NCBI RefSeq assembly: GCF_900111735.1
Contig: NZ_FOHW01000009.1
Location: forward strand, 1-64,000
Length of the DNA stretch: 64,000 bases
From: Pseudomonas graminis
GTDB taxonomy: Bacteria > Pseudomonadota > Gammaproteobacteria > Pseudomonadales > Pseudomonadaceae
Direction of reading: 5' to 3'
The position numbers and the translations under genes are program-made. Each line of letters opens with the position of its first letter. Position 1 is the first letter of the stretch. Shown here piece by piece: positions 62,835 through 64,000 of this stretch. The notes under the pieces were generated by a model, which saw only the letters and a program-made list of their open reading frames with translations, was not told the DNA's origin and made no database searches.

Positions 62835-63857
62835 TTACCTGTCCATGAGCGTAAGGTTTACACGGTTATTGAAGCCGGTCGGTCCCATAAACATAATTTG
62901 CAAGGCGTGAGCATTGCCGTTGGCGTCGATGGCGTCGATCTGGCACGGACCATTGTGAGACACGGCGCTGTTGTGGTTGTAGGGGATATTAATATCGCTC
63001 TGGAGAACCAGCGTAATCTTTCCAGGACTCACTCTACTGACCGAACTGACCCTGACGAACTGCGACCCGGCAGCTATCTCATCATCATATTTAAAATGGC
63101 TCTCGCCAGGCCCTGCATGACCGACATGAGAAGCATGTTGTTGGGTGTTCGCTCGGTCATCCCATTGAATCATGCCGCCAGGGTTCATACTGCCGGACAG
63201 GAAACTAAGGCCTCTGGGATGGAGCAGAAATTCGTAGACAAAGATCCCTGAGTTCTCGGTGCCCGACGTCAGGGTTTTGTCGAGCAAGTAATCGTCCTCG
63301 GCTGAAAAAACCTCGGGGCGCACCGCCGTCACTACGACAGATGAAACGAAGATGTAGTCAGTGGTGTAAACATCGCCTGTGTCCCTGGTTATTTGCGCGA
63401 ACATTTCTTTTATGCTGCCACCCGGCGCTTCGGTCATGACGTACAGCGGTTTGGTAAGTAAAGGGGGTGACGGTTCGGCAGTCCACAGCCTTTCGAACCA
63501 TTTGAGCAATTGTTGCCCCCGTCCCGCTTTGGCGATCAATCGCTTCGGGGGGGTGGGAACGGAAGCCCCTCCGGGTGTGTAGAAATCGTATTCATTGCGC
63601 ACATCGGAAAACCACCAGCCACGCGGCACTTGAACCCCTGGTAGCGGCACGAACGTACCGTTGTTATCGCGCTCGACAATACGCAGGCTTGCCAGTTCGG
63701 TGGCGGATATTTGTTGGTTGTTCTGAGAGCTGGCCTGTACCTTCAGTTCAAATTCAACCTGCTGCCGGCCATTGGAATACAGTTGCGTGGTGGCCGAGCC
63801 TGGTTCAATTGAAAAAACGGCGAGCCAACTCGAGGGGTTCGGAGCGGCGGAGTTCAT
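62835..63857 (-). CDS. RHS-linked protein of unknown function, intact paralog
   Basis: The protein has 340 residues from the ATG at 63857, which has AAGGA eight bases upstream; an ATG at 63875 has a poorer site. No signal peptide or membrane segment. The N-terminus PSSWLAVFSIEPGSATTQLY and NGRQQVEFELKVQ resemble the downstream neighbour, and the C-terminus ends NNRVNLTLMDR. Gene order is this gene, its frameshifted paralog, then the RHS gene, all on the minus strand. The tight linkage suggests a role in export, assembly or targeting of the RHS protein. The family is not recognised. Confidence 0.8.
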   Translation of the reverse strand: MNSAAPNPSSWLAVFSIEPGSATTQLYSNGRQQVEFELKVQASSQNNQQISATELASLRIVERDNNGTFVPLPGVQVPRGWWFSDVRNEYDFYTPGGASVPTPPKRLIAKAGRGQQLLKWFERLWTAEPSPPLLTKPLYVMTEAPGGSIKEMFAQITRDTGDVYTTDYIFVSSVVVTAVRPEVFSAEDDYLLDKTLTSGTENSGIFVYEFLLHPRGLSFLSGSMNPGGMIQWDDRANTQQHASHVGHAGPGESHFKYDDEIAAGSQFVRVSSVSRVSPGKITLVLQSDINIPYNHNSAVSHNGPCQIDAIDANGNAHALQIMFMGPTGFNNRVNLTLMDR

Positions 63858-64000
63858 GTTTGCGATCCTTGTCATGTCTCATCGAGCGCTCACGCGGAAC
63901 AATGATTGCCTGGTGTTAACTTAGTTAAAGGCTAGTCCCCGGGCGACTTTCTTCAAGCGGGTTTATAGACTTTAATCGTGCGCGAAGGCAGCTTACTTAT

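Overview
The window is GC-rich DNA from a fluorescent-type Pseudomonas (P. fluorescens lineage). This is inferred from the dense intergenic REP/BIME palindromes built on CCGGCTnnAGCCGG, from the gene families (three MCPs, hybrid kinase, FmdA/FmdB, complete C-P lyase operon, DdpXABCDF-type cluster) and from codon usage. I see no rRNA, tRNA, CRISPR array or insertion sequence.

Layout. (1) 0.2-7.6 kb: an RpiR-family regulator, a D-Ala-D-Ala dipeptidase and a five-gene dipeptide-type ABC transporter, resembling E. coli ddpXABCDF and probably used to scavenge peptidoglycan-derived D-Ala-D-Ala. (2) 7.8-18.9 kb: an amide/urea locus. On the minus strand lie a urtABCDE-like ABC transporter, formamidase (fmdA) and a zinc-ribbon protein (fmdB). 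Divergently encoded are a 1145-aa protein that joins an NCS1-type nucleobase transporter to a hybrid histidine kinase, and a LuxR-type response regulator. Three TGACGTA motifs lie in the divergent promoter. (3) 19.2-21.1 kb: a PctA-like amino-acid-type chemoreceptor. (4) 21.1-22.4 kb: a ~295-bp dispersed element and an eight-unit BIME array with 113-bp period. (5) 22.7-33.4 kb: phnCDEFGHIJKLMNP for phosphonate uptake and C-P bond cleavage, with a candidate Pho box and two GTnTAnAC palindromes that could be PhnF operators; a dCACHE-type MCP follows. (6) 35.5-41.4 kb: a second copy of the dispersed element (opposite orientation), an aryl esterase/chloroperoxidase-like hydrolase, moaA, a formate/nitrite channel gene and a cation/proton antiporter, then more palindromic repeats. 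(7) 41.4-49.1 kb: a tightly overlapping minus-strand operon encoding a polyamine/opine-type ABC transporter and a heterotrimeric HcnABC/opine-oxidase-like FAD dehydrogenase, with a divergent IclR regulator. (8) 49.3-56.4 kb: a 4HB-type MCP, a PF10672-like methyltransferase, a phosphinothricin-acetyltransferase-like GNAT, an MFS transporter, an E. coli-like zinc-type HemB and a DedA-rhodanese fusion. (9) 56.6-63.9 kb: a 1692-aa RHS/YD-repeat protein with a TccC-like core and a C-terminal domain resembling clan CD cysteine peptidases, preceded by two tandem paralogous genes of unknown function. One of the paralogs is split by a frameshift near an eight-G tract.

The strongest candidates for new biology are the RHS module with its paralogous partners and possible phase-variable tract, the transporter-kinase fusion controlling amide/urea use, and the dispersed intergenic element whose hairpin stems differ between the two copies by compensatory changes. 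Function calls rest on recognised motifs, gene order and family knowledge; no database search was possible.
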